From contig CAILUG010000060.1 of assembly GCA_903837345.1 (NCBI GenBank), positions 62,001 through 126,000 on the forward strand: 64,000 bases of DNA. The letters run 5' to 3'. The notes under the pieces were generated by a model. The model saw only the letters and a program-made list of their open reading frames with translations, searched no databases and was not told where the DNA came from. This DNA comes from an uncultured Gammaproteobacteria bacterium (lineage in GTDB: Bacteria; Pseudomonadota; Gammaproteobacteria; Pseudomonadales; Pseudohongiellaceae). The translations under genes and the position numbers were made by a program. Positions 1-8,203 of this stretch are shown in pieces (within the stretch, counting starts at the first letter, position 1; every line of letters begins with the position of its first letter).

Positions 1-1
1 C

Positions 2-319
2 GATGCCATCGACGCCATCGTCGAAGCCCTGGCTGTAGGTCAGCGACATGAAGGCGACGAGCGCATTCTGCTGTTTGTGCGCCTGCGCGAGGGACTGGTG
101 CTGGACACCGGACTGGAGCGAGCGATTCGTACCTGCATCCGCCAGGGCGCCAGTCCACGCCATGTGCCGGCTATCATCCGGGCCGTCACCGACTTTCCGC
201 GTACGCGCTCCGGCAAGCTTAGTGAAAGCGCCGTACGTGACGAGGTCAACGGACGCGAAGTCAAAAACCGGGACGCTCTGATGAATCCGCAAGTGCTGGA
301 ATTATTCCGGCAGTTCTGA
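2..319 (+). CDS. Acetoacetate-CoA ligase, C-terminal fragment
   Basis: Only the last 105 codons are in the window; the gene begins upstream. The fragment matches the small C-terminal domain of acetoacetyl-CoA synthetase, an AMP-forming enzyme that activates acetoacetate with ATP and CoA. It carries the motif PRTRSGKLSE, whose Lys (about residue 72 of the fragment) is the conserved lid lysine of adenylate-forming enzymes, and a family-typical tail REVKNRDAL. The stop TGA is intact. It converges on the minus-strand FAH-family gene with one base between the stops. The subfamily is fairly sure from the tail; the substrate is inferred from the family. Confidence 0.88.
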   Translation, partial: DAIDAIVEALAVGQRHEGDERILLFVRLREGLVLDTGLERAIRTCIRQGASPRHVPAIIRAVTDFPRTRSGKLSESAVRDEVNGREVKNRDALMNPQVLELFRQF

Positions 320-320
320 C

Positions 321-1307
321 TCAGTTTTTAGCTGCCATCACGCGCTGGTCAATGACACCGAACAACGGCAGTGCATCGCTATTCCCGTGCGCCAGCATGC
401 GCACACGTTCACCGAAACGCAGATAGGGTGTCGTGGCAGTGCCGGCATTGTCGATCATCTCGATGGCGCGACGTTCGGCTATGCAGCAGGAACCCACCTC
501 GCGGTAGCGACTGTGCGAAACAGTGCCGGAGCCGATCACGGTGCCGGCGCACAATTCGCGCATGGCGGCGGCATGGGCGACGAGTTGATCGAAACCCCAG
601 CCCATTTCCGTGGCGGGCACCACACCGTAGCGTTCGTCATTGCGCCAGATTTCCAGCGTGGCTTGCACGCGCGCCTGTCGCCACTGCGCACCCAGTTCAT
701 CCGGCGTCACCGCGAAGGGCGCCATGCTGCAGGCCGGCTTGGCCTGGATCCAGCCGAAACCGGTTTTCATTTCCACCGGCGCCAGCCGCCGCAGCGACCA
801 GTCGTTGATCTGTACCAGCAGCGCAATATGCGACTGCGCCTGATCTGCCGGCGTACCCATCGCAACCTGTGTGGTCAGGATGCCGAACTCGCCCTCGAAG
901 TCGATGCCATCAGCCTCACTCATGAAGGGCACATCCGCGGTCGGTCCGAAAAACTGGTGCGAGAGACCCTGATACATCAAGGGCAGGCTGGAATTGATGG
1001 GCGGCTGGTGAAAGGCTTCAGCCATCAGATCACCGTGCATGGAAAAGGCGGAGCCGTCGAGCCACTGCCAAGCGCGCGGCAGCGGCGCCAGTAATTGCCA
1101 TGCAGAAAGCCCGGCCGCCTCTTTGCATTCACCGGAGTTCAGCCGCTGCGAGAGTGCCTGCAGCGCGGGTTGGATTGCGTCCCAATTTTCCAGTGCGGCC
1201 TGCAATGTCGCAGCGATACCTGTGGCCGGCACCGCACGTTGCTGGTCATGCGCAACTACCAGCAGCAGTCCGTCCGGTGTGCCGTTATAGGCGGTCGCGA
1301 GTTTCAT
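321..1307 (-). CDS. Fumarylacetoacetate hydrolase family protein
   Basis: Predicted 328-residue FAH-superfamily enzyme, which hydrolyses or hydrates diketo acids such as ring-cleavage products using a divalent metal. The acidic ligands are visible in DFEGEFGILT (two Glu) and INDWS (Asp), as in the FAH fold. A longer frame opens at 1361, but the start is placed at ATG 1307 because it forms an ATGA overlap with the cupin stop, the same junction used elsewhere in this operon. It is the last gene of a minus-strand operon with cupin, alpha/beta hydrolase, extradiol dioxygenase and FAD monooxygenase, so a late step of an aromatic pathway is likely. The exact substrate is unknown. Confidence 0.87.
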   Translation of the reverse strand: MKLATAYNGTPDGLLLVVAHDQQRAVPATGIAATLQAALENWDAIQPALQALSQRLNSGECKEAAGLSAWQLLAPLPRAWQWLDGSAFSMHGDLMAEAFHQPPINSSLPLMYQGLSHQFFGPTADVPFMSEADGIDFEGEFGILTTQVAMGTPADQAQSHIALLVQINDWSLRRLAPVEMKTGFGWIQAKPACSMAPFAVTPDELGAQWRQARVQATLEIWRNDERYGVVPATEMGWGFDQLVAHAAAMRELCAGTVIGSGTVSHSRYREVGSCCIAERRAIEMIDNAGTATTPYLRFGERVRMLAHGNSDALPLFGVIDQRVMAAKN

Positions 1308-1873
1308 GGCGCAAGATCTCCGTCGTACTTGCCGTCGATCAGGATGAAGGCGATGCGACAAGGCACTGTGCCGCGATTGGCCCAGCCGTGATTGGTGCCG
1401 CGCTGGATCACGATGTCGCCGGCACGCATCACGGTCTCGCTCTCGTCGAGGATCAGCGTGATCTCGCCTGCCAGCACTATGCCGTAGTCGATGGTTTCGG
1501 TGCGGTGCATGAAGGCGTGCTTGCTGCCGCTGCCCGCGTGCGAAGCCGCATCGGCGGCGCCCACCTCGGCAAAGTGCGCGCGTGCCTGCTCCGGCGTCAG
1601 TGTGGCGATGCTGGGATCCTCGGGCGGCACTTCCAGCACACGGATGCGCGTGCCGCCTGCAGGCGGTGCCAACTGAATGCCCGCTTCGTAAGGTTCACCA
1701 GTGTCACGGTCGATACGTGCCGGTGTCTCCCGCGTGTTCCATACCTCGAAGAACAGCGGCCCATGCGGACCCCCGATGCGGGCCACGTGCGGCGGCGGCG
1801 CGTCTTCAAGGAAGACAGCGCGGCCCTGTGCGTCGTGACCCGTGACGATGCGGCGGAATGGTGCCTTGTTCAT
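1304..1873 (-). CDS. Cupin domain protein
   Basis: 189-residue protein with a single C-terminal cupin beta-barrel. The first cupin motif is around HRTETIDYGIVLAGEITL (first metal-type His, then Tyr in place of a second His, and Glu), and the second around GDIVIQRGTNHGWANRG (His). Such proteins serve as small dioxygenases, isomerases or accessory ligand-binding proteins. It overlaps both neighbours by ATGA junctions (1870-1873 and 1304-1307), so it is translationally coupled to the alpha/beta hydrolase and the FAH enzyme. The N-terminal 100 residues have no motif I recognise. The role in ring-cleavage metabolism is inferred from context only. Confidence 0.83.
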   Translation of the reverse strand: MNKAPFRRIVTGHDAQGRAVFLEDAPPPHVARIGGPHGPLFFEVWNTRETPARIDRDTGEPYEAGIQLAPPAGGTRIRVLEVPPEDPSIATLTPEQARAHFAEVGAADAASHAGSGSKHAFMHRTETIDYGIVLAGEITLILDESETVMRAGDIVIQRGTNHGWANRGTVPCRIAFILIDGKYDGDLAP

Positions 1874-3051
1874 ACGATGCTCCGGTAACCTGAAGTTGAG
1901 CCGCCCAGCGCTTCGGCCAGCCAGTCGGCGATGTAGTCGCGTGCAAAACTCATGTTGTCGGCACCCACGTGTTCCACGCCGCCTTCGCGTTCGGTAAATA
2001 TTTTGAGTTCGCGGCGCGGTGAGTTGATGAGCTGCGCGTGGGTCTTGTGCGCATAATCAATGGATATCTGGCGGTCGCGCGCACCATGCGTCACCAGAAA
2101 CGGTACGCGAATGCGGTCAAGTATGCCGTCGAGACACATGCCGGCGGCTAATTTGAAAAACTCGTCGCGGTTCTTCGCACCGAACACCCACTGCACGTGG
2201 TTCCAGTAGTGCGGCACCGGATTCTCGCCCTCGCGCAGCAGGCGCTTGTGCTGTACTTCATGCCAGTCGTGATTGGCGCCCCATACGGCGCCGCAGGCAA
2301 AGCGCGGATCGCAGGCCAGCGCGCGCGGCGTAAAGTAACCGCCCAGCGAGATGCCGGCCATGCCGATGCGGGTGGCATCAATGTCAGTACGTGCAGCCAG
2401 CCAGTCGTAGCAGACACTGGCCCACTCTTCACTCGCATGCGTGGCGGGCAGATCGTGCAAACGCAAGGCCTCGCCGGTGCCGGGCTGATCCACGCTCAGT
2501 GTGGCGATGCCGCGCCGCGCCAGCTCGCGCGGCAGCCAGCTCCAGTAAAGCAGCTCCTTGCAACTGTCGAGGCCGTTCACGTACAGCACACAAGGCATCG
2601 GACCACGGACACCCTCGGCGCGTGTCAGCAGCGCAGGCAGGATCTTGCCCTCGTAGGGAATCTCCACGCGCTCAGCATTCTCGCGACCGATCAGCACAGC
2701 ATGGCGAAACGCGTGCTGCGCGCTGGCAAAGGTGGCAGCGCGGCCGGGATGGCCATGACCCTGCATGCGTTCGGCGACGAAAAGGTAGAGCGCGGCCCGC
2801 TGCAGTTTGCGTGACGCCGACAGCAGACGATGCAGCGCTTCGTCTTCGGCGGCAAGCCCCAGCAGCTTGTCAGCCATCTTCACCCACTGTGCCAGGAACT
2901 CGGCAGTGCCGGCATCCACGCCACGCGCAGCGGCTTCCCGCAGCGGACCGCACATATCCTCGATCTCGCCGATCTGGCCGCCGCTTTCCAGCGCCATGTT
3001 GACGGCGAGATTCCAGACATAGTTGCCCGGAAAATACTGGAATAGCGCCAT
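1870..3051 (-). CDS. Alpha/beta hydrolase, FrsA/DUF1100-like
   Basis: 393-residue hydrolase with an N-terminal helical cap of about 150 residues and a C-terminal alpha/beta fold. The nucleophile elbow is GISLGGYF, the acid region is VTHGARDRQIS, and a late His (EHVGAD) completes the likely triad. The length and cap resemble the 2,6-dihydroxypseudooxynicotine hydrolase type, which cleaves carbon-carbon bonds in aromatic breakdown. The start at ATG 3051 is chosen over an upstream in-frame ATG because it sits one base after the dioxygenase stop (TGA-C-ATG). It probably acts just after the extradiol dioxygenase encoded immediately upstream. Cleavage chemistry is inferred. Confidence 0.84.
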   Translation of the reverse strand: MALFQYFPGNYVWNLAVNMALESGGQIGEIEDMCGPLREAAARGVDAGTAEFLAQWVKMADKLLGLAAEDEALHRLLSASRKLQRAALYLFVAERMQGHGHPGRAATFASAQHAFRHAVLIGRENAERVEIPYEGKILPALLTRAEGVRGPMPCVLYVNGLDSCKELLYWSWLPRELARRGIATLSVDQPGTGEALRLHDLPATHASEEWASVCYDWLAARTDIDATRIGMAGISLGGYFTPRALACDPRFACGAVWGANHDWHEVQHKRLLREGENPVPHYWNHVQWVFGAKNRDEFFKLAAGMCLDGILDRIRVPFLVTHGARDRQISIDYAHKTHAQLINSPRRELKIFTEREGGVEHVGADNMSFARDYIADWLAEALGGSTSGYRSIV

Positions 3052-3052
3052 G

Positions 3053-3955
3053 TCAGACCTCGGCGGGCTGGAACAGGCCCGCATCAGGCGCAGGATGCGG
3101 CATCGCGTGCGGGCCGCCCGTGCCGATGCCCCAGAGATCCATCACGGAGGGCTCTGGCTTGTGCACCGTCGGCTGCCAGTTTGCCTCGTCGACACGCTCG
3201 AGTTCTGCGGTGTATTCCACCGCAAAACCATTGGGTGTGACGAAGTAACTGAAGGTGTTGTTGCCGGCCTTGTGGCGGCCCGGTCCCCACTGCACATCGA
3301 TGCCTTCGCCGCGCAGACGTGCCACGCCCCGCATCATGGCGTCGAGGCTGGCCATGTCATAGGCCACATGATTCAGGCAAGGCGGACCCGGGAGGATTGC
3401 GATCCGGTGATGCCAATCATTGCAGCGCAGGAAGCACATGAAATCGCCCAGCCAGTCGCTGACACGGAAGCCCAACACGTCGACAAAGAACTGCACAGCC
3501 GCCTTGTGGTTCGGCGAATGCAATACGACATGGCTGATTCGGGCGGGGATGGATTCGAGTGCATCGAGCACGCGCGACTGGTCTTGCTTCACATCGCAGG
3601 AAATACCAAAGGGCAGGCCGTCCGGCGAAAAGAAACGGAAGCCGTAGCCGCCGCCAGGTCCACTCAGCTCACGCGGCGCGAAGATCCCGCGACAGCCGGC
3701 CGCGTTGACGCGCACATGCAGGGCATCCACATCGGCACGACTGGCCGTTGCCAGTTCAATCACATCGAGGCGGCGGTCGGCGGCCTGGCGCAGGCGCACC
3801 ACCGAGGGCTCGCTGCTGCCGGCAGCAGCAAAGTACACAAGGCCATCGGTGGCGGCGACTTCACGCAGCCCCCACTTGTCGCGGTAAAAAGCGCGCTCGG
3901 CTTCGAGGTCGGGCACGGCATAACCTACATGGCGGATTTCGGTAACAGCAGACAT
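3053..3955 (-). CDS. Two-domain extradiol dioxygenase (VOC superfamily)
   Basis: 300-residue protein built of two vicinal-oxygen-chelate modules, as in type I extradiol dioxygenases that open catechols next to the diol with O2 and Fe(II). The expected ligand triad is visible in the C-terminal domain: His142 (RISHVVL), His196 (LNHVAYD) and Glu247 (VEYTAE). A His pair at WHH near residue 182 fits the conserved second-sphere His. The start is ATG 3955, preceded by GGAG at good spacing; an upstream TTG frame extension is not needed. It lies between the FAD monooxygenase and the alpha/beta hydrolase in the same operon, which supports a hydroxylation, meta-cleavage and hydrolysis order. The diol substrate is unknown. 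Confidence 0.88.
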   Translation of the reverse strand: MSAVTEIRHVGYAVPDLEAERAFYRDKWGLREVAATDGLVYFAAAGSSEPSVVRLRQAADRRLDVIELATASRADVDALHVRVNAAGCRGIFAPRELSGPGGGYGFRFFSPDGLPFGISCDVKQDQSRVLDALESIPARISHVVLHSPNHKAAVQFFVDVLGFRVSDWLGDFMCFLRCNDWHHRIAILPGPPCLNHVAYDMASLDAMMRGVARLRGEGIDVQWGPGRHKAGNNTFSYFVTPNGFAVEYTAELERVDEANWQPTVHKPEPSVMDLWGIGTGGPHAMPHPAPDAGLFQPAEV

Positions 3956-3991
3956 AAGGGTCTCCAATAAAAAAGTGGGAATGCAGTGGTT

Positions 3992-5107
3992 CTACAGCGG
4001 GCGCGCGATGGTTTCGAACATGCCGCGTACGGCCGCACTCTGGTCCACCGGCGGCTTCAGGCCAAGCTGGCTGTCGCCGATGGCCTTCGAGTGCTCGACG
4101 ATGTAGCGACAGCGCTCGACGCGGCGCGTCTGCCATGCGGCAAAGGCCGTTGCAGGCGAGTCGTGGCGCGCCAGTTCCTCGGCCAGCACGATGCCATCTT
4201 CGATGGCCATACCGGCACCTTGGCCCAGGTGCGGCGTGGTGGCGTGCACGGCATCGCCCAGCAGTACAACGCGACCCTTGTGCCAGGGCCCGTCGAGCCA
4301 GAGCCATTCCAGCGGCTTGTACACCACCGCCTCATCGTCGGTGATGTTGGCGGCCAGCGCGGCGATGCGCGGTGGTGCCCGCTTCAGCTTGTCACGCATG
4401 GACTGCGCGAGCCCGACGCGCGGGTAGCGCGGATTACCCGGCTCGGGCGAGGTGACATAGAGATACATCAGGTCCTTGCCCAGCGGCACCAGACCCATGC
4501 CGATGGGACCTTCATAAGCTTGCAGGTTGCACAGGCCCGGCTCGATCGGGAAGTTGTAGCGCCAAACGCCCTGCCCGGTGAACTGCGGTGCCGGCGCATT
4601 GGGGAACAGGAGGCGACGAGTGGCCGAATAGAGGCCGTCGGCACCGATGACGAGATCATAGTGCGCACTGCTGCCGTCGCTGAAACGCACGGAAACGTTG
4701 CCGCCGTTGTCGTCGAGCTGTGCAGCTTCGAGCCCGAGCCGGATGGTGGCACCCGCCTCGCGCGCACGCTGCACCAGTACTTCATGCAGTGCACGCCGCG
4801 CGATGCCGACGTTGGCCGGATATTCCGGCACCAGCCTGGGCGAAGGCACACTGGCCAGGTGCCGGCCGTCCGGCGCGAAGATGTCCACATGGTTGAAGCC
4901 GAAACCGGCGTCGAGGTAATCCTGCAGGATGCCCAGTGCGTGCATGGCACGGATCACGTTGGACTGCTGGATGATGCCGACACCGTATACGCTCCACACC
5001 GGGTCGCGCTCGATCATATCCACCCGGAAGCCAAGCCGACCCAGTGCTATCGCCGTGGTGAGTCCGCCGATGCCGGCGCCGATAATGAGGATGGATGCCT
5101 GTTGCAT
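3992..5107 (-). CDS. FAD-dependent monooxygenase (UbiH/PHBH type)
   Basis: 371-residue single-component flavoprotein hydroxylase. It shows the Rossmann motif GAGIGG (residues 10-15), the DG motif in GADGLYS (about 155-161) and the second FAD motif GDAVHATTPHLGQGAG near residue 290. These enzymes add one oxygen atom to aromatic rings using NAD(P)H. The start is set at ATG 5107; an in-frame ATG at 5146 would add 13 residues before the flavin motif. It is the first structural gene of the ring-cleavage operon and follows a LysR gene across 137 bases that hold a palindrome and a possible promoter. It would supply the diol for the dioxygenase. Confidence 0.9.
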   Translation of the reverse strand: MQQASILIIGAGIGGLTTAIALGRLGFRVDMIERDPVWSVYGVGIIQQSNVIRAMHALGILQDYLDAGFGFNHVDIFAPDGRHLASVPSPRLVPEYPANVGIARRALHEVLVQRAREAGATIRLGLEAAQLDDNGGNVSVRFSDGSSAHYDLVIGADGLYSATRRLLFPNAPAPQFTGQGVWRYNFPIEPGLCNLQAYEGPIGMGLVPLGKDLMYLYVTSPEPGNPRYPRVGLAQSMRDKLKRAPPRIAALAANITDDEAVVYKPLEWLWLDGPWHKGRVVLLGDAVHATTPHLGQGAGMAIEDGIVLAEELARHDSPATAFAAWQTRRVERCRYIVEHSKAIGDSQLGLKPPVDQSAAVRGMFETIARPL

Positions 5108-5211
5108 GTTTTCGTGTGTCTCGTTGCGATGCGTTGGTGGCAACACGCAAATACCTGTTGCCCGGACTCTGGTTCAGGCAGTGTAGGCTTGCGGAAGTAT
5201 TTGTGAAGCTT

Positions 5212-5239
5212 ATTGTTTAGATGGATAACAATCCATCAA
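5212..5239 (-). promoter_or_regulatory. Candidate LysR-type operator and promoter before the monooxygenase
   Basis: A perfect 7-bp inverted repeat GATGGAT-AACA-ATCCATC occupies 5220-5237. Read on the minus strand it overlaps a possible sigma-70 promoter: TTGATG at 5239-5234 and AACAAT at 5217-5212 with a 16-bp spacer. It lies about 110 bases before the monooxygenase start and just after the LysR stop. No T-tract follows the repeat, which argues against a terminator. Control by the adjacent LysR protein is inferred. Confidence 0.4.
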
Positions 5240-5244
5240 ACTGA

Positions 5245-6150
5245 TTACTTGCGCAGGCTTGCCGCCTGCCGGAGGATGCCTTTCAGCAGCCACTGGATGC
5301 CGCCATCACCGGTGCGTGCGGTGTGATACTGGACTATTTCGCGCATTACCGGCAATGCGAAGGGCAAGGGCGCGACGGCCAGCGGCAACTGTTGCACCAT
5401 GAGCCTGGCCAGGCGCTCGTGCATGACGGCAAGCCGCTGCGTGTTGGGCAGCATCCACGGTACTGCCAGGAAGGAGGCACAGACCACGTCGATGCGGCGC
5501 CGGCGGTTCAGTTCGCCCATTACCTGCTCGGCGAAGGATTGTGAATGGCCCAGCGCCATGATGACCTGGCCCTGGGCGAAGAAGCGTTCCGCTGTCAGCG
5601 GCTTGCGGAACAGCGGGTTTTTCTTCCAGCCCACCACCACATGCTGTTCCTCGAACAGCTGCTTGCGCGGATGCTCTCTGGCAGCAAACTGCTCCGGCGT
5701 CAGCAGGAAGTCGATCTCGCCCCGCTCCAGTTTCGCCAGCGCCTCGGGCGAAGGAGGTGTGATCACAATGCAAACGCCCGGTGCGATCTTTTCCAGTTCC
5801 GCCAACAGCGGTTGCAGCAGCACTACGGTAACGTAGTCGGAGGCACAGATGCGGAAGGTACGCTGCGAGGTGGCTGGATCGAATACTGCTGCGGTGAGGA
5901 TCAGTGTCTCGATGTCACCCAATGCACGCGCCACCATCGGCGCCAGGTTCTGGGCATGCGCCGTGGGGACCATGCGCTTGCCATGCGCAACGAGGATGTC
6001 ATCGTTGAAATATTCACGCAAACGCGCCAGCGCGGCACTCATGGCGGGCTGGCTGATGTTCAGCTCGCGCGCGGCCCGCGTCACGCTGCGCTCGCGCAGC
6101 AATGCATCGAGCACGACGAGCAGGTTCAGATCGAGGCGTTTGAAACGCAT
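5245..6150 (-). CDS. LysR-family transcriptional regulator
   Basis: 301-residue LysR regulator of the NodD/NahR-like branch. Residues 1-65 form the winged helix-turn-helix, with the recognition segment around SVTRAARELNISQPAMS, and the rest is a periplasmic-binding-protein-like effector domain. Such proteins usually activate a neighbouring catabolic operon when bound to an aromatic inducer. It lies upstream of, and in the same orientation as, the monooxygenase-dioxygenase operon, with the 5212-5239 operator candidate between them. Length is normal for the family. The inducer cannot be predicted. Confidence 0.92.
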   Translation of the reverse strand: MRFKRLDLNLLVVLDALLRERSVTRAARELNISQPAMSAALARLREYFNDDILVAHGKRMVPTAHAQNLAPMVARALGDIETLILTAAVFDPATSQRTFRICASDYVTVVLLQPLLAELEKIAPGVCIVITPPSPEALAKLERGEIDFLLTPEQFAAREHPRKQLFEEQHVVVGWKKNPLFRKPLTAERFFAQGQVIMALGHSQSFAEQVMGELNRRRRIDVVCASFLAVPWMLPNTQRLAVMHERLARLMVQQLPLAVAPLPFALPVMREIVQYHTARTGDGGIQWLLKGILRQAASLRK

Positions 6151-6273
6151 GTATCACCCGGGATCCGGAACTGTCGCTCCGGAAATCAATTAAGCGCTGA
6201 CTAGTGTCGGGGGCAGCTTATAGAGGCGGCCAAGGCGCGTCCACAACCAGCAGAGTGGTGCCATGGACCTGCT

Positions 6274-6990
6274 TCAGGGCGGCGATTTATTGAGCGCATC
6301 ACTGACAATCGCACCATCAACCAGATTGATGGTGCGGTCACAGGCCGAGGACAGGCGGGGATCATGGGTGACCAGCAGCACTGCGCACCCGAACTCGCGA
6401 TTGAAACGGCGGAACAGTCCGAATACTTCTTCTGCCGTATGGGTATCGAGGTTGCCGGTGGGTTCATCAGCCAGCAGCAGGGCTGGTTCGGTGATCAGCG
6501 CACGCGCAATCGCCACGCGCTGCTGCTGGCCGCCTGAGAGCTGATTGGGTTTGGTATTGGCATATTTTTCCAGCCCTACCGCAGCAAGCAATGCCCGCGC
6601 ATGCGCAATGGCTTTAGGTCCAGGTCTGCCTTGGGCCAGCATCAACGGCATCAGTACATTGTCGATAGCCGAGAAAGCCTGCATCAGATGGTGGAACTGG
6701 AACACAAAACCGATCGCGTGGCCGCGCAGTGCGGTGCGACCTTCATCATCCATCGCGCTGGTCGGCTGGCCGAGCAGATACAGCTCGCCGGAAGTGGGTT
6801 TGTCGAGCAGACCGATCACGTTCAGGAGTGTGCTCTTGCCGGAGCCGGAAGGGCCGATCAGCGCTGCAAAATCAGTGCGCCCTATTTCCAGATTTATGCC
6901 ATGCAACACTTCCATCTCGTTGGGCAGACCGATGTTGTAGGATTTGCGCAGCGCGCTCAGACGCAATACATCCTGGGAAAGATCAGGCAT
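6274..6990 (-). CDS. ABC transporter ATP-binding protein (MacB/LolD type)
   Basis: 238-residue ATPase with Walker [10 protein letters not shown] (about residues 46-54), signature LSGGQQQR, Walker [13 protein letters not shown] and the H-loop VTHDP. The sequence class is that of MacB/LolD ATPases, which power periplasmic mechanotransmission rather than classical substrate pumping. The start at ATG 6990 overlaps the permease stop by 8 bases and replaces a longer frame beginning at 7014. It is the last gene of a three-gene operon with permease and adaptor. No outer-membrane factor gene is nearby, so a TolC-like partner would come from elsewhere. Confidence 0.92.
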   Translation of the reverse strand: MPDLSQDVLRLSALRKSYNIGLPNEMEVLHGINLEIGRTDFAALIGPSGSGKSTLLNVIGLLDKPTSGELYLLGQPTSAMDDEGRTALRGHAIGFVFQFHHLMQAFSAIDNVLMPLMLAQGRPGPKAIAHARALLAAVGLEKYANTKPNQLSGGQQQRVAIARALITEPALLLADEPTGNLDTHTAEEVFGLFRRFNREFGCAVLLVTHDPRLSSACDRTINLVDGAIVSDALNKSPP

Positions 6991-8203
6991 AACGGATCGC
7001 CACCACCGGATCAAGATTGGCCGCGCGGCGGGACGGCACGGCTGCTGCCACCACCCCAGTCAGTGTGGCCAGCAACATCGACAGTAGCACCAGGGTGCCG
7101 GAAACCGGTATATAGAACAATTTCGGACCATAGGTGTTGAACACCCACAACAGCGCATAGCTCACTGCAATCCCCAACACCGAACCCAGCAAGCCGAACA
7201 CGGCTCCCTGGATCAGAAACACGCGCAGAATCTGCCGGCGGGTGGCCCCGGTGGCACGCAGGATGCCGATTTCGCGTGTTCGCTGCACCACGCTCACCGA
7301 CAAGACACTGGCAATACCGAACGACACCGACAGGGCCACAAACACGATGATCATGATGGTGGACATGCTTTGCGCCGTCAGTGCACTCACCAGTTGGGCA
7401 TTGGTCTCGATCCAGCTTTCGGCCTTGAGCGAAGTCAGGCGGGCAATCCGCGCAGCAATCGTATCTGCCGTGAAAATGTCCGCCACCCGCAAATCGATAA
7501 CAGTGACACCCCCGGGCAGATTGAGCAGCGATTGCGCCTGCTTCAGATCCAGATACACATAGCGTGCATCCAGCTCGCGCACGCCCAATTGAAAGATGCC
7601 GGCAATGTTCACCACCGCATCACTTGGTACGCCGGTTTCCAGCCGTAATTTGTCGCCAACCCGCAAACCCAGATCGTCAGCCAGCAGCTTGCCGATCAGG
7701 GCATCACCGGCGCCAACGCGCAGCTGGCCGGCGAGCATGTAATTGTGTAGCGGAATGATCTGTTGATAACGCTCCACATCAATGCCCAGCAGCGCCACTG
7801 ACTCAAACGCGGAACCGCGGCGGGCAAAGGCAGGCCCTGAAACAACCGGTGATACAGCCGTGAGCAATGGCAGCAGGTCGAGGGTGGCAGTGACCTGTTG
7901 CCAGTTGTTGATGGAGCGCAGGCGCTGGGCCCGCTTGTCTTCCTGCACCAGTTGCACTGTGCCCGGCGGCACCGGCACCAGGTGATTGATTTCGTCCGGC
8001 GGCAGCAAGCGGATGTGGGCCTGGGTGCCCAAAGTGCGTTCGATGATGTTGGCCTGCAACCCTTCAATCAACGCCGAGACAAACACGATTACCGCCACGC
8101 CCACTGCCACGCCAGTCATGATCATCGCGGTCTGCGCACGCCCCTCGCGCAGAAAATGAACCGCAATGGTCCATTCGGTCCACAGGCGTGCAAGCCGGCG
8201 CAT
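6983..8203 (-). CDS. ABC transporter permease (FtsX/MacB family)
   Basis: 406-residue inner-membrane protein with the MacB/FtsX layout: one transmembrane helix near the N-terminus (about 25-48), a periplasmic domain of about 220 residues, and three C-terminal helices. The cytoplasmic segment TREIGILRATGATRRQI is the conserved coupling region of this family. It ends in the ATPase start and begins inside the stop of the adaptor gene (TGATG, one shared base). Together the three genes form a tripartite-type export system for a drug, peptide, lipid or siderophore. The cargo is unknown. Confidence 0.92.
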   Translation of the reverse strand: MRRLARLWTEWTIAVHFLREGRAQTAMIMTGVAVGVAVIVFVSALIEGLQANIIERTLGTQAHIRLLPPDEINHLVPVPPGTVQLVQEDKRAQRLRSINNWQQVTATLDLLPLLTAVSPVVSGPAFARRGSAFESVALLGIDVERYQQIIPLHNYMLAGQLRVGAGDALIGKLLADDLGLRVGDKLRLETGVPSDAVVNIAGIFQLGVRELDARYVYLDLKQAQSLLNLPGGVTVIDLRVADIFTADTIAARIARLTSLKAESWIETNAQLVSALTAQSMSTIMIIVFVALSVSFGIASVLSVSVVQRTREIGILRATGATRRQILRVFLIQGAVFGLLGSVLGIAVSYALLWVFNTYGPKLFYIPVSGTLVLLSMLLATLTGVVAAAVPSRRAANLDPVVAIRYA

